Below are positions 14,781 to 22,442 of a stretch of DNA of 47,127 nt, piece after piece. Both the position numbers and the translations under genes were made by a program. This DNA is from a virus. The notes under the pieces were generated by a model, which made no database searches, had not been told where the DNA came from, and saw only the letters and a program-made list of their open reading frames with translations. The DNA lies in the IMG/VR virus record IMGVR_UViG_3300033145_001237, positions 1-47,127 of that record. The stretch is one strand, 5' to 3'. Position 1 is the stretch's first letter, and every line of letters starts with the position of its first letter.

Positions 14781-15073
14781 TTTTCACCTCCATCTTTTAT
14801 TTCTGATTGGTCCGCCATTAACTCGCATATTCGTTCTTCTACTTCTATTTTATTATAAATTCCTTTTTGTAAGTAATGCATTGTTTCGTGTATAATTGTA
14901 TTACTAACAGCATTTATAAAGGCAATTTCATTTAGGTCTTTCCACTGCCGTGCACTAAGATTTACAAATGCTATATCATTAAGCAAATAGCCTTTTACAT
15001 TTTTCTTTTTAATGCCCTTATTAAATCTTAATCCTTTCATATCTTTTAAATAACAAAAATCTGTTTCTATCAT
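14753..15073 (-). CDS. HExxH zinc metallopeptidase-like protein
   Basis: 106 residues with NAVSNTIIHETMHYLQKGI, the HExxH zincin motif, and a downstream acidic stretch (VEERICELMADQ) able to supply the third ligand. Small zincins of this kind occur in phages with unknown targets. A second small HExxH protein lies two genes upstream (15350-15772). Confidence 0.65.
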   Translation of the reverse strand: MIETDFCYLKDMKGLRFNKGIKKKNVKGYLLNDIAFVNLSARQWKDLNEIAFINAVSNTIIHETMHYLQKGIYNKIEVEERICELMADQSEIKDGGEKWNKKIIMQ

Positions 15074-15074
15074 T

Positions 15075-15338
15075 TTATATTATCCTCTCTTTCCAATTCG
15101 TTATTTTGGTTTTTTGTTCTCGGTTAAAGTTAATTTTTGTATCGATTATATATTTATTATTAAATAATGACATACTATCACATTTTATACCTATTGATAT
15201 TAGAAATACAGCAAATAAAATACCTGATAAAAACACACTAAATAATTTATTATAAATAATTCCCTTTATTAATAAAAATATTGTTAATAATTCTATAATA
15301 ATTATAAAAAAAGAATCATTTGTTATTTGAAGTTTCAT
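15075..15338 (-). CDS. Membrane protein with C-terminal NWxxR tag
   Basis: 87 residues: two hydrophobic spans (FFIIIIELLTIFLLIKGIIY and LFSVFLSGILFAVFLISIGI), a short polar link, then the tail KITNWKERII. A case where the tag follows membrane segments and not an SH3-like barrel, so the tag is separable from that domain. The tail would face the cytosol or the lumen depending on topology, which I cannot decide. Confidence 0.7.
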   Translation of the reverse strand: MKLQITNDSFFIIIIELLTIFLLIKGIIYNKLFSVFLSGILFAVFLISIGIKCDSMSLFNNKYIIDTKINFNREQKTKITNWKERII

Positions 15339-15349
15339 TTAATACCTCC

Positions 15350-15772
15350 TTAGTTTATTTTCCCCATATAAAAATTACCCAACATATCCATCCTTGGTTC
15401 TTTTCCCATTAATTTATGATTAATAATTGTTTCAACATAAGGATGTTCGGCTGAGTCCCCATTTCCTAAACACATATTTATTGCTGTGTGTAAATCTTCG
15501 TGTATTAAAGTGTTTATTATTAGTTCTTCTGTCATTTGCTTATGTAAATAAATATATGTGTTAGTATCAAATTTTTCTATGTGTGAATAGTTAAATCCAC
15601 TCCATATAATTTTTGTATTATTAAATCCTAATTGCAACTTTTTTATATGTCTTTTTTTAGGACATTTAAAAAAATAATTTGTTTTTATTTCTTTAACCAT
15701 ACTATTATATAATCCCCATTTCTTTTCACTTTTTCTTATTTTTCTATTTAATAGAAAGTTTCTAAATATCAT
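15350..15772 (-). CDS. HExxH zinc metallopeptidase-like protein
   Basis: 140 residues. IINTLIHEDLHTAINMCLG holds HExxH, with possible later ligands in EHPYVETIINH. The N-terminus is basic (RKIRKSEKKWGLYN). Related in general layout, though not clearly in sequence, to the protein at 14753. Starts inside the tail codons of the tagged gene upstream. Confidence 0.65.
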   Translation of the reverse strand: MIFRNFLLNRKIRKSEKKWGLYNSMVKEIKTNYFFKCPKKRHIKKLQLGFNNTKIIWSGFNYSHIEKFDTNTYIYLHKQMTEELIINTLIHEDLHTAINMCLGNGDSAEHPYVETIINHKLMGKEPRMDMLGNFYMGKIN

Positions 15773-15960
15773 ATTATCCTTTTTTTCCAGTTATCTATTC
15801 TTACCTTTTTGACATCTTTAAAATAAACATAACCATCTAAACCATCACTACTAATTATAGAAATACCTTCATTATCACATTCAGTAACTTTTCTTTTTCC
15901 GTTCCACATCTTTCCAAATCCTGTTATTTCAACAATTTCTCCTACTTTATATTTAGACAT
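15769..15960 (-). CDS. SH3-like small protein with NWxxR tag
   Basis: 63 residues: MSKYKVGEIVEITGFGKMWN, a compact beta-rich barrel with GYVYFKDVKKV as the last strand, then RIDNWKKRII. Tail residue four is Asp-Asn in place of Thr-Asn. Its last codons overlap the next ATG. Confidence 0.75.
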   Translation of the reverse strand: MSKYKVGEIVEITGFGKMWNGKRKVTECDNEGISIISSDGLDGYVYFKDVKKVRIDNWKKRII

Positions 15961-15961
15961 T

Positions 15962-16258
15962 TTATAACCCAGGTTCTAATACCTCTTTTAATTTTGTTTT
16001 TGGGTTTTTTGTTAATAAATCTACCCATTTATTATGCCCTATAGTAGCATTTTCTTTACTTGTTCCATATTGTTCTACTATTACCCAACTTTTTCCTTCT
16101 GGTTCTATACCTGTTTCCCATTCTCCTGTATCTATTGCAAAACAGGTATCTATTATATGTGTTCCTATGTCTTTTCTTAATGCATCCTTTCTTGCATTTT
16201 CTATTGAGCCGTCAAATTGACCCATCATACTTTTCATAAGACTTGTTGTATTACTCAT
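15962..16258 (-). CDS. Unknown 98-residue protein
   Basis: From the ATG at 16258 (GAGGGAGAAATATAAA upstream; an ATG six codons earlier would put the ribosome site inside the gene). MSNTTSLMKSMMGQFDGSIE, then IDTCFAIDTGEWETGI, EGKSWVIVEQYGTSKENA and a Lys-rich end. The middle might be a small beta-rich nuclease-like or binding domain; not recognised. Confidence 0.55.
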   Translation of the reverse strand: MSNTTSLMKSMMGQFDGSIENARKDALRKDIGTHIIDTCFAIDTGEWETGIEPEGKSWVIVEQYGTSKENATIGHNKWVDLLTKNPKTKLKEVLEPGL

Positions 16259-16275
16259 TTTATATTTCTCCCTCA

Positions 16276-16632
16276 TTATTTTATATGAGAATTAATTACA
16301 TCTTTTGCGTCTATTAGTTCTATATCAAGACAATCTGGGTATTTAGCAACCTTTTTAGTGGCTTTTTTAAGGGATTCGCTATATAGAACCTCTAGTACCC
16401 TGAAATCATCTATTACTAGGATATCAGCAATTCCTTTTCCTCCTTTAAAACGGGCCTCAATTACAACTTGCTTTCCTTTTTTAATCTCATTGTAAGCAAG
16501 TATTAATTTTGCTACCTCATGGGAAAGGAGATTGTGCGAGTTAATCCTCACACTATTAATGTCTATCCTAAATGAAGTATCAAGTAGCCTAAGACAATCG
16601 TTTCTCCTTGCTTGTTTTTTTGTATTTTTCAT
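16276..16632 (-). CDS. Restriction-endonuclease-like fold protein (PD-(D/E)XK type)
   Basis: 118 residues. HEVAKLILAYNEIKKGKQVV, then EARFKGGKGIADILVID and FRVLEVLYSESLKKA follow the E..., G..D..., E-x-L order of small PD-(D/E)XK proteins, although the usual Lys of ExK is replaced. It may be a nuclease or a non-catalytic relative. Downstream neighbours are zinc and nuclease proteins. Confidence 0.5.
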   Translation of the reverse strand: MKNTKKQARRNDCLRLLDTSFRIDINSVRINSHNLLSHEVAKLILAYNEIKKGKQVVIEARFKGGKGIADILVIDDFRVLEVLYSESLKKATKKVAKYPDCLDIELIDAKDVINSHIK

Positions 16633-16835
16633 TTTATCACATCTTTTCAGAACTCTTAATTTTAATACTCATATAAGCATTTAAAACAGATTTAAACTAT
16701 CAAATAGCCATTTCCAGCGATAATTTTTAAAATGTGGTAGTGTAGCATTAAAACTTTTTAAATGTCTTAAATTGCGTTAATTTAGTGCTCCTAGTATTGT
16801 TATTAGAACTATTAAAATGTAAAGGATAATAAGAA

Positions 16836-17057
16836 CTATCCTTTTAACAGCATTACAGCTAAAATATGGGAACATTTTAAATCCTTTATGTTTTTGCAGG
16901 AACAACTATATTCCTTATTAAATTTGTTATATATAATACTATATATTTTATTACTAAAGCTCCGACATATATAATATTCATAATTATTAGTCTCCGTTAA
17001 TAAGAATACTCTATCCTCTTTAACTAATTTTTTAGCTTTATCTTGAACCGATGTCAT
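16836..17057 (-). CDS. SWIM zinc-finger protein
   Basis: 73 residues ending in EYSCSCKNIKDLKCSHILAV, a textbook CxC...CxH SWIM finger, after a beta-rich stretch (YYICRSFSNKIYSIIYNKF). SWIM fingers bind DNA or partner proteins and occur with recombinases and helicases. The 200 bases downstream (16633-16835) hold no convincing gene. Confidence 0.8.
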   Translation of the reverse strand: MTSVQDKAKKLVKEDRVFLLTETNNYEYYICRSFSNKIYSIIYNKFNKEYSCSCKNIKDLKCSHILAVMLLKG

Positions 17058-17058
17058 T

Positions 17059-17517
17059 CTAACCTTTTAAACTTGCTAATCTTAATATTTGCTCCCAATT
17101 AAGATGCAATTTATCCATACAAAAATGAACTCCTTTATGGCACCCATAACATAAAATTACATATTTTCCAGATTTTAATTCCTTTTCATAATCTTTAATT
17201 TGATACCGCTGAAAATCTTTGTGTTTTTTTCCATCTTTCCTATGGGTTATTAATCTATTATTTGATTTTCCGCAAATATAACATTCCGTTCCTAACTCAT
17301 CTTTAATTTGTTTCTTTCTTTTCTTCCTCTTCTTGTAAGACACTCTTGCGGCTTGCCTTTTTCTCTCTACTTTCGTTTTTCCGTCATATAGTTTTGGTAT
17401 TTTCATATTAAATTTTTTCCTAATTTCATTAAGAATACTACCATTAAATCTTCCTATCTTTTTTAGATACCATAACCTTTCATATTCTTTATGTATATCT
17501 TTATTTTTATATGTCAT
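17059..17517 (-). CDS. HNH endonuclease
   Basis: 152 residues. The basic N-terminus (KRQAARVSYKKRKKRKKQI) is followed by a zinc HNH core: CYICGKSNNRLITHRKDGKK, then LCYGCHKGVHFCMDKLHL. Likely a nicking or homing enzyme. Ends two bases before the SWIM gene. Confidence 0.8.
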   Translation of the reverse strand: MTYKNKDIHKEYERLWYLKKIGRFNGSILNEIRKKFNMKIPKLYDGKTKVERKRQAARVSYKKRKKRKKQIKDELGTECYICGKSNNRLITHRKDGKKHKDFQRYQIKDYEKELKSGKYVILCYGCHKGVHFCMDKLHLNWEQILRLASLKG

Positions 17518-17542
17518 TTAACCCCCATTATACTATCGGTGC

Positions 17543-17812
17543 TTAATAATCATCATCAGAAACAGAAGTTCCTGAATATGCTTCATAATCAAACTCTTCC
17601 TCTTCATCATCAAAAAGAGTTAAATTGCCGTTTGCTATTTCGCCTACAACATTATAAGTTTCATAAGCATAACTCCTTTTACAATATTCCAATATAATTC
17701 CTGTTAATGTTTTACTTTCAACATCATATTCCTTGACTATAACAATAGAATTATCATCAGGATTGATAGTTTCTATTAAAACATCTATCTTATTTTCATT
17801 AATTTTTATCAC
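17543..17812 (-). CDS. Unknown acidic 89-residue protein
   Basis: Beta-rich first half (IDVLIETINPDDNSIVIVKE) and a strongly acidic end (FDDEEEEFDYEAYSG ... DDDY). Such tails often mimic DNA or recruit partners. No family recognised. Confidence 0.6.
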   Translation of the reverse strand: MIKINENKIDVLIETINPDDNSIVIVKEYDVESKTLTGIILEYCKRSYAYETYNVVGEIANGNLTLFDDEEEEFDYEAYSGTSVSDDDY

Positions 17813-17826
17813 CTTATTAGAACTCT

Positions 17827-18450
17827 TTATTTTTTATGCTCTTTACTATTAGGATTCTCATAGAACTCAGAAAACATATCAGTCCTAATTTTTGCCATCA
17901 TTCCTGTTGATGGTTGGACAAATACTATTCCTTCTGGCTTTTGTATTGTTCCATCTATCCTTCGCATAAATAAACTAAATATATCATCTTTAAACCAATT
18001 CCTTATTGTTTCATAATCTTTTGGATATTTTCCCCAAGATGTATATGATAAGTGTTTCCTTACATAACTACTAAAGGGAATCCATAAATGCTCTTTTAAC
18101 TTATATGGATTCCCTTGGACTTTTGGACCTATAACCTCTCCAAAGTATTGTCCGTCAGTAAAGTTACAATACCCCCTTTCGAAAGAATTTAAAACAGCTT
18201 CTATAATAAATTTTTTACCTTTATTAAAAAAAGGTATTTCAGCAGTTCTATTGAAAATTCTTGTTATTTTTCCTTTCTCTATAATAATTGAACAATTCGT
18301 CCCATCGAGCTTCTCTGTCGCCAAAACCGTATCATCATTAAATACCCATTCATAGCCAGGATTTATTTTGTTGATTACTATATAGTGATTATTTTTATCC
18401 ATTTCTCTAAGGAATGGACTTTCTATTTTGGGCATATCAGCTATAATCAT
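17827..18450 (-). CDS. RNA ligase (nucleotidyltransferase family)
   Basis: 207 residues. Motif I EKLDGTN with the adenylated Lys at 47, motif Ia-like IFNRTAEIPFF, motif III-like GQYFGEVIGPKVQG, motif IV EGIVFVQP and motif V AKIRTDMF, in the right order. This is the compact adenylation core of viral RNA ligases, without an extra C-terminal domain. It would seal RNA nicks, for example tRNAs cut by host defence, as T4 RNA ligase does. Its start overlaps the small gene upstream. Confidence 0.85.
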   Translation of the reverse strand: MIIADMPKIESPFLREMDKNNHYIVINKINPGYEWVFNDDTVLATEKLDGTNCSIIIEKGKITRIFNRTAEIPFFNKGKKFIIEAVLNSFERGYCNFTDGQYFGEVIGPKVQGNPYKLKEHLWIPFSSYVRKHLSYTSWGKYPKDYETIRNWFKDDIFSLFMRRIDGTIQKPEGIVFVQPSTGMMAKIRTDMFSEFYENPNSKEHKK

Positions 18451-18662
18451 TTTTTCTTTTCATACTCCTTTAGCCAAGCATTTAAATGAGCTTCTAAATC
18501 CTCATCAGAATATCTGAAAGGGTCTCTCACAGTTCCCAGCTTATCTCTTGTTCCTAATTGAGTATAATTATAAAGCAGTTGGAAAAATCTCTGTTGAGGA
18601 TTTAAAACCCATAATCTGCCTATCTTATACATAATTCTTTCTATTCGGTTTTCTTCCTTCAT
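18447..18662 (-). CDS. Small helical protein, YihD/DUF1040-like
   Basis: 71 residues: RIERIMYKIGRLWVLNPQQR ... FQLLYNYTQ ... DPFRYSDEDLEAHLNAWL. This matches phage proteins that look like YihD (helix, NP.lR, then D.F...D..LE..L). Function unknown. GAGGTGAAATATT precedes the ATG; its end overlaps the RNA ligase start. Confidence 0.65.
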   Translation of the reverse strand: MKEENRIERIMYKIGRLWVLNPQQRFFQLLYNYTQLGTRDKLGTVRDPFRYSDEDLEAHLNAWLKEYEKKK

Positions 18663-18673
18663 AATATTTCACC

Positions 18674-19021
18674 TCATTGCTCTTTATTTCCTTCTTTACA
18701 ACATTTTGGGCATTCCCAATATTCTAATTTCCCATTATGAAATAAGTTCCATAATTCATATACTATCCACCTTTGGAATTCTGTGAATCCTAGTATCTTA
18801 AAAAAAGTATTCTTGAAATGAATTGTCCTATTGTTTTTATTCCATATATCTTTCTTTTTAAGTGATTTAAATCCGTATGACCATCCCATAAAAAAGTGTT
18901 TTCTTATATAACTATGAAAACAGGGAGACATTATTTTACCGTCGTTTCTAATTCTTACCTTGAATTTCTTTCCACATATCCAACATCTGGGTTTAATAAT
19001 CTTATAATCTTTTAATATCAT
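18674..19021 (-). CDS. Zinc-binding protein of unknown function
   Basis: 115 residues from the ATG at 19021, chosen because GGGAGGACAAAAA precedes it; the frame remains open for 12 codons upstream inside the HNH gene. CWICGKKFKVR near the start and WECPKCCKEGN at the end are two knuckles that could bind one zinc. The middle is aromatic and basic. Confidence 0.65.
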   Translation of the reverse strand: MILKDYKIIKPRCWICGKKFKVRIRNDGKIMSPCFHSYIRKHFFMGWSYGFKSLKKKDIWNKNNRTIHFKNTFFKILGFTEFQRWIVYELWNLFHNGKLEYWECPKCCKEGNKEQ

Positions 19022-19512
19022 TTTTTGTCCTCCCTTAATTTTTGGCTTTTTTTCCAATGTAATTCCCTATGGCAATTAGCACATAGGAGCATACATTTAT
19101 CAGCCTCTTTTTTTAAATTGCTAAGTTTTTGTCCTACTTTTTGACTAATATTAAAACTTTTTTTCTTCTCGTCCCTATGATGAAAAACAAGGACCGCCAT
19201 ACATTTATTATACCCACATATTTCACATTTTCCCCCTTTATAATCTATTAATGCCTTTTTTTTTACATCCCTTCTTGAGTTATATCTTGCTCTAACATTA
19301 GGACTACTATAATATTCTTTTTGATACCCCATTATTTTTGTTTTGTTTTTATTAAAATATTCTTTTTTATGTTTTAATATTTTTTCTTTATTATTATTAA
19401 AATAAACTTTTCTTTCCTTTAGCAAATGTTTTTTATTTTTTTGATACCAATCCTTACAGTTTTGCCTTTTTTTCTCTTTTTCACTCTCGGGTAAATCTGT
19501 GTATTTACTCAT
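19018..19512 (-). CDS. HNH endonuclease with basic repeat region
   Basis: 164 residues from the ATG at 19512 (GAGGTGGTATAT upstream). The N-terminal half is a run of Lys/Tyr/Asn repeats (NKEKILKHKKEYFNKNKTK) typical of homing proteins that wrap DNA. The C-terminal half is a zinc HNH: CEICGYNKCMAVLVFHHRD, then CMLLCANCHRELHW. It has its own promoter at 19548. Confidence 0.85.
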   Translation of the reverse strand: MSKYTDLPESEKEKKRQNCKDWYQKNKKHLLKERKVYFNNNKEKILKHKKEYFNKNKTKIMGYQKEYYSSPNVRARYNSRRDVKKKALIDYKGGKCEICGYNKCMAVLVFHHRDEKKKSFNISQKVGQKLSNLKKEADKCMLLCANCHRELHWKKSQKLREDKK

Positions 19513-19547
19513 ATATACCACCTCTAATAGTATATATGGGACTTCTA

Positions 19548-19560
19548 CTATATATAACTT
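19548..19560 (-). promoter_or_regulatory. Archaeal promoter, TATATAGTAGAAGT class
   Basis: Minus strand GAAAGTTATATATAGTAGAA; start expected near 19526, 14 bases before the HNH ATG. Shares the box at 12319 and 13836. Confidence 0.65.
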
Positions 19561-19601
19561 TCTATTTTATAGTCTTTCATTTTAATTCACTACTTTGTAA
19601 T

Positions 19602-19625
19602 AATAACTTTTAATATAAAAAGTTA
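19602..19625 (-). terminator. Hairpin after the tagged-gene array
   Basis: ATAACTTTT and AAAAGTTAT pair over a six-base loop, about 25 bases past the stop of the last gene in the 19.6-20.9 kb block and before the next promoter. T-rich on both strands. Probably ends the array transcript. Confidence 0.4.
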
Positions 19626-19649
19626 TCTATTTTTTTTGCCTTATAGTTT

Positions 19650-19904
19650 TTACCTTATTCTTTCCTTCCAGTTTATAATTTTAGGATTAGTAATGTTTAT
19701 TACAGATATTTTACCTTCTCTTAATGCTTGTTCAAATTCATATATAGAACACTTATTATAAAAATCCTGGTCAATATCATCTAAGATACTTGTTTCACTT
19801 AATTTAAAGGTTATTAATTTATCAGTTATATTTATTATGACGGCACTTTCTATATAACCATAATCATCATTATTCCTTATTAAATCACCGACCTTATAGG
19901 TCAT
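19650..19904 (-). CDS. SH3-like small protein with NWxxR tag, last of its block
   Basis: 84 residues from the ATG at 19904 (GGAGAGAATAAA upstream; the frame stays open six codons further, but those codons are the tail of the previous gene). MTYKVGDLIRNNDDYGYIES, a barrel, a helix YEFEQALREGK, then KIINWKERIR. A promoter and an unrelated gene follow, so no downstream gene needs a ribosome site from the tail, yet the tail is intact. It differs from most copies in having Ile-Asn for Thr-Asn. Confidence 0.75.
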   Translation of the reverse strand: MTYKVGDLIRNNDDYGYIESAVIINITDKLITFKLSETSILDDIDQDFYNKCSIYEFEQALREGKISVINITNPKIINWKERIR

Positions 19905-20116
19905 TTTATTCTCTCCTTCCAATCAGTGATTTTATTATCACATTTTTTGAACCTAGACATAAGCCATCCTGAATGATTGAGTTTAGTCCTATCTAATCTT
20001 ATATTTACATATCCAGCCTCTACTTTTGTTATAGTTCCTTTTTCCCCCATTTGAAATGAGGAAAGTAGATTATCAATAACCTTTACATAGTCACCCACTT
20101 TAAGTTTGTGCTTCAT
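19901..20116 (-). CDS. SH3-like small protein with NWxxR tag
   Basis: 71 residues: MKHKLKVGDYVKVIDNLLSS, GEKGTITKVEAGYVNIRLDR as the central strands, then KITDWKERIK. The GTItkv...VnIrlD pattern is the usual core of an SH3/KOW barrel. Its tail codons TGG AAG GAG AGA overlap the next gene's ribosome site. Confidence 0.75.
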   Translation of the reverse strand: MKHKLKVGDYVKVIDNLLSSFQMGEKGTITKVEAGYVNIRLDRTKLNHSGWLMSRFKKCDNKITDWKERIK

Positions 20117-20355
20117 TTTATTCTTTGCCTCCAGTTAGTAATTTTTTTTGGAAAAACCTTATCAACTAATCTATATATAAAATACCAGTGGGATGCACTA
20201 TCTTTAAATTCATATTCTTTGCTATTAACTCCTCCAGTATGTATCTTTATTACCGTTACTATTTTTTCCATAAAAGTAGTGGGTAATGATATAAGGTCAA
20301 AATCATCCTCATTTTTGGTTAATTTAACCCTATCGCCTATTTTTATCTTAATCAT
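20113..20355 (-). CDS. SH3-like small protein with NWxxR tag
   Basis: 80 residues from the ATG at 20355 (TGGAGGCAACGATTAAG upstream). MIKIKIGDRVKLTKNEDDFD, then MEKIVTVIKIHTGGV and KDSASHWYFIYRLVDKVFPK, tail KITNWRQRIK. The barrel is larger than in the neighbours. Confidence 0.75.
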   Translation of the reverse strand: MIKIKIGDRVKLTKNEDDFDLISLPTTFMEKIVTVIKIHTGGVNSKEYEFKDSASHWYFIYRLVDKVFPKKITNWRQRIK

Positions 20356-20615
20356 CTTAATCGTTGCCTCCAATTCGTTATCTTAGCAGGATATAATTCT
20401 GCTCCCCACATATAACTTGATATACCTTCAAGTTTATATTGACTTTCTTCCTCTTTATCCTTTTTAATGTCTACTTCCTTAATAATTTTTATATGTGTTT
20501 TATTTAAGATAGCCAATTTTATATCACCGGGAGGAGTAGTATAATTTTTCTTTGTTCTTACATTTTCATAATAATGGGTAATTATTACTAAATCTCCGAC
20601 TTTAAAAAGTGTCAT
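20352..20615 (-). CDS. SH3-like small protein with NWxxR tag
   Basis: 87 residues: MTLFKVGDLVIITHYYENVR, a helix-poor beta region (THIKIIKEVDIKKDKEEESQ, MWGAELYPA), tail KITNWRQRLR. Tail codons differ from those of the neighbour by several synonymous changes (ACG, CGA). Confidence 0.75.
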   Translation of the reverse strand: MTLFKVGDLVIITHYYENVRTKKNYTTPPGDIKLAILNKTHIKIIKEVDIKKDKEEESQYKLEGISSYMWGAELYPAKITNWRQRLR

Positions 20616-20881
20616 ATTAATCTATCCCTCCAGTTAGTAATTTTAGCAAATTCAATTTCCTCATTACACAAATACCTAGTAGAGTTTTTATCTATTCTTA
20701 TTTCATAAGGAAATAATATATTATCACTTTTAATATATATAATTTTTACAGGTATTTTATTTTTAATCCTTATATATACTTCACTTTCATACATCTTTAA
20801 TTTATTCATAGGAATAAAATTGTTCTTTTTATCATCATAATATTTTTTTATAATAACCATATCTCCTATTTTATATGTCAT
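20612..20881 (-). CDS. SH3-like small protein with NWxxR tag
   Basis: 89 residues: MTYKIGDMVIIKKYYDDKKN, VYIRIKNKIPVKIIYIKSDN, NEEIEFAK, tail KITNWRDRLI. Resembles the next gene in its N-terminus, so probably a recent paralogue. ATG overlaps the stop of the Cas4-like nuclease gene, the first of this block. Confidence 0.75.
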   Translation of the reverse strand: MTYKIGDMVIIKKYYDDKKNNFIPMNKLKMYESEVYIRIKNKIPVKIIYIKSDNILFPYEIRIDKNSTRYLCNEEIEFAKITNWRDRLI

Positions 20882-21882
20882 CTGCCGTCACTCTCCTTCT
20901 TTTTATCATTAAGACTATCCATTACCTTATCATCCCTTGTTTCATCAGGGGGTAATGTATCTTTTTTAAATAACTTTTTTAACCTATCTTTACTTTTACT
21001 ATCCTTATAGTTCTTTTCATCATCACAAATACTCTTGAAAGAACACCACCTACACAGCTTACCCTCATGCATAGGGTAATCCGAAATTGATGTAGAACGA
21101 GTGCAGGACCAAACATTAGTTAGTGTGTTCCGTGCATACTTAAGGAGAGATGGTGTCACCTCCAAGATGTATTCCTCTCCGTATCTGAGGAAAATGATAG
21201 ATACATAGTCAGGCATAACTTTATAAACATTATTATAAAGCAAGGCATATATAGATAGTTGTCTTTTGAAACTATCAGGTAGTCCAATACCATATTTACT
21301 ACTTGTTTTATAATCTCCTAAAGTTATTGACCCGTCAAATCCTTTATGAACTCTGTCTATAAATCCTGCACAATGTAAATCTTTATCTTCAACCCATAAT
21401 TCTCTAAACTTAGGTCTTAATAAATAAAATGCGTGTCTTTCATTTTCTACTTTACCTGCTCTAATTAATGATTTTATCTGTCGGTCAAACTTATCACTAT
21501 AATCCATAATCATACCATAGGCATCGGCTTTCTCTGCCTTTAATTGTTCAGGAGTTAATTCTAACATTTTGATTTTCTTATCTTCCTTTTTCCATTCCTT
21601 TTCAAAAGTCTTTTTAAAATATTCAATATAGTCCTCTCTGTATTCTTTATAGAATAATTCTAATACCTTATGAACAACACTACCTTTTACCAATGCTATA
21701 TTAGGTGCTACAGGCTGTTTTTCCATATAACTATAATAAAACTCTCTTGGGCATTTACTCCAAGTATTAACTGATGTTGGACTTATCCTTTTTATAGGTA
21801 AAATTTTATCTCTCTCTATAGGAGGAGTCTTTTTTGTTGTTATACTTACATCTTTTTTAATAATTTCATTTTCATTTTTCAT
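20878..21882 (-). CDS. Cas4/RecB-like PD-(D/E)XK nuclease with Fe-S cysteines
   Basis: 334 residues. RISPTSVNTWSKCPREFYYS at 33-52 with the first cluster Cys (44), the conserved His in VKGSVVHKVLELF (71), then GFIDRVHKGFDGSITLGDYK with the catalytic Asp, Asp and Lys, the QLSIYALLY motif, and GKLCRWCSFKSICD with three more Cys for a 4Fe-4S cluster. A RecB/Cas4/AddB-type exonuclease. No Cas1, Cas2 or repeats are near, so a role in viral recombination or end processing is more likely than CRISPR adaptation. The last 60 residues are charged and probably disordered. Followed at once by tagged genes. Confidence 0.85.
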   Translation of the reverse strand: MKNENEIIKKDVSITTKKTPPIERDKILPIKRISPTSVNTWSKCPREFYYSYMEKQPVAPNIALVKGSVVHKVLELFYKEYREDYIEYFKKTFEKEWKKEDKKIKMLELTPEQLKAEKADAYGMIMDYSDKFDRQIKSLIRAGKVENERHAFYLLRPKFRELWVEDKDLHCAGFIDRVHKGFDGSITLGDYKTSSKYGIGLPDSFKRQLSIYALLYNNVYKVMPDYVSIIFLRYGEEYILEVTPSLLKYARNTLTNVWSCTRSTSISDYPMHEGKLCRWCSFKSICDDEKNYKDSKSKDRLKKLFKKDTLPPDETRDDKVMDSLNDKKKESDGR

Positions 21883-21904
21883 TTTATGTTTCCTCGTTTA
21901 TTAT

Positions 21905-22315
21905 TTATATTTTAATATGCACCCATTTAGATTTTCCATTATCTTTAATAGTTATTTTACACTTTCTTCCTAATTTTTTATTATAGTTGCACCCTGTATA
22001 ATATGTATAAAAAACATCAAACTTTCCTGTAAGTATATATTTGTGAATACAGCCTATATTTTGTTCTAATGTAATTATTACTTGTCCGTTATCTATTGTG
22101 TTATCTTTATAATCAAACCCTAATGAAAAGGTTAAGGAAAGCAATTCGTGTATCATACTTCCTTTACAATCCATAGGTATGTTTTTTATTCTTTTATAAA
22201 AGGCATCAAAAAACTTTTCTAAAATCCTTTTATATGATTTTAAATATTTATTATTATTGTGTAATCTATAAGGATGTTTTTTTACTTTTTCGTGAAGGTC
22301 CTTTAATTTTTTCAT
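21905..22315 (-). CDS. Unknown 136-residue protein
   Basis: Basic N-terminus (KKLKDLHEKVKKHPYRLHNN), helical middle, and a beta-rich C-terminus (YILTGKFDVFYTYYTGCNYN ... CKITIKDNGKSKWVHIKI). SMIHELLSLTFSLGF has one HE but no HExxH, so a peptidase call is not supported. Unknown role. Confidence 0.6.
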   Translation of the reverse strand: MKKLKDLHEKVKKHPYRLHNNNKYLKSYKRILEKFFDAFYKRIKNIPMDCKGSMIHELLSLTFSLGFDYKDNTIDNGQVIITLEQNIGCIHKYILTGKFDVFYTYYTGCNYNKKLGRKCKITIKDNGKSKWVHIKI

Positions 22316-22326
22316 TTTTCCCCTTA

Positions 22327-22442
22327 TTAATCATAATGTTCCATATTTTCCTGATTTTGAATATGCTGAATACAACTATGCCCATCATTTTCTTCCGCAT
22401 CTACTTTCCCGCAAATGGGCATATTGGTATTATTTGTTTCAT
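22327..22442 (-). pseudogene. Small zinc-finger frame split by a -1 shift
   Basis: Frame one starts ATG at 22442 and reads MKQIIPICP, then stops after 13 codons. The neighbouring frame reads ICGKVDAEENDGHSCIQHIQ and ends MEHYD. Joined by one base, the product contains CPICGKVDAEE...HSC, a normal small zinc knuckle, so one base appears to be missing. Alternatively the second frame is used alone from an internal ATG at 22422, without a good ribosome site. Confidence 0.45.

Noticed and set aside
16633-16835. Possible membrane peptide after the SWIM gene
   Set aside because: A hydrophobic frame exists (about 20 codons) but has no ATG, GTG or TTG start. Otherwise this 200-base gap shows only a weak TATA-like string.
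20878-21882. Cas4-like gene as evidence for a CRISPR system
   Set aside because: No Cas1, Cas2, effector genes or regularly spaced repeats occur anywhere in the window; viral Cas4/RecB nucleases are common on their own.
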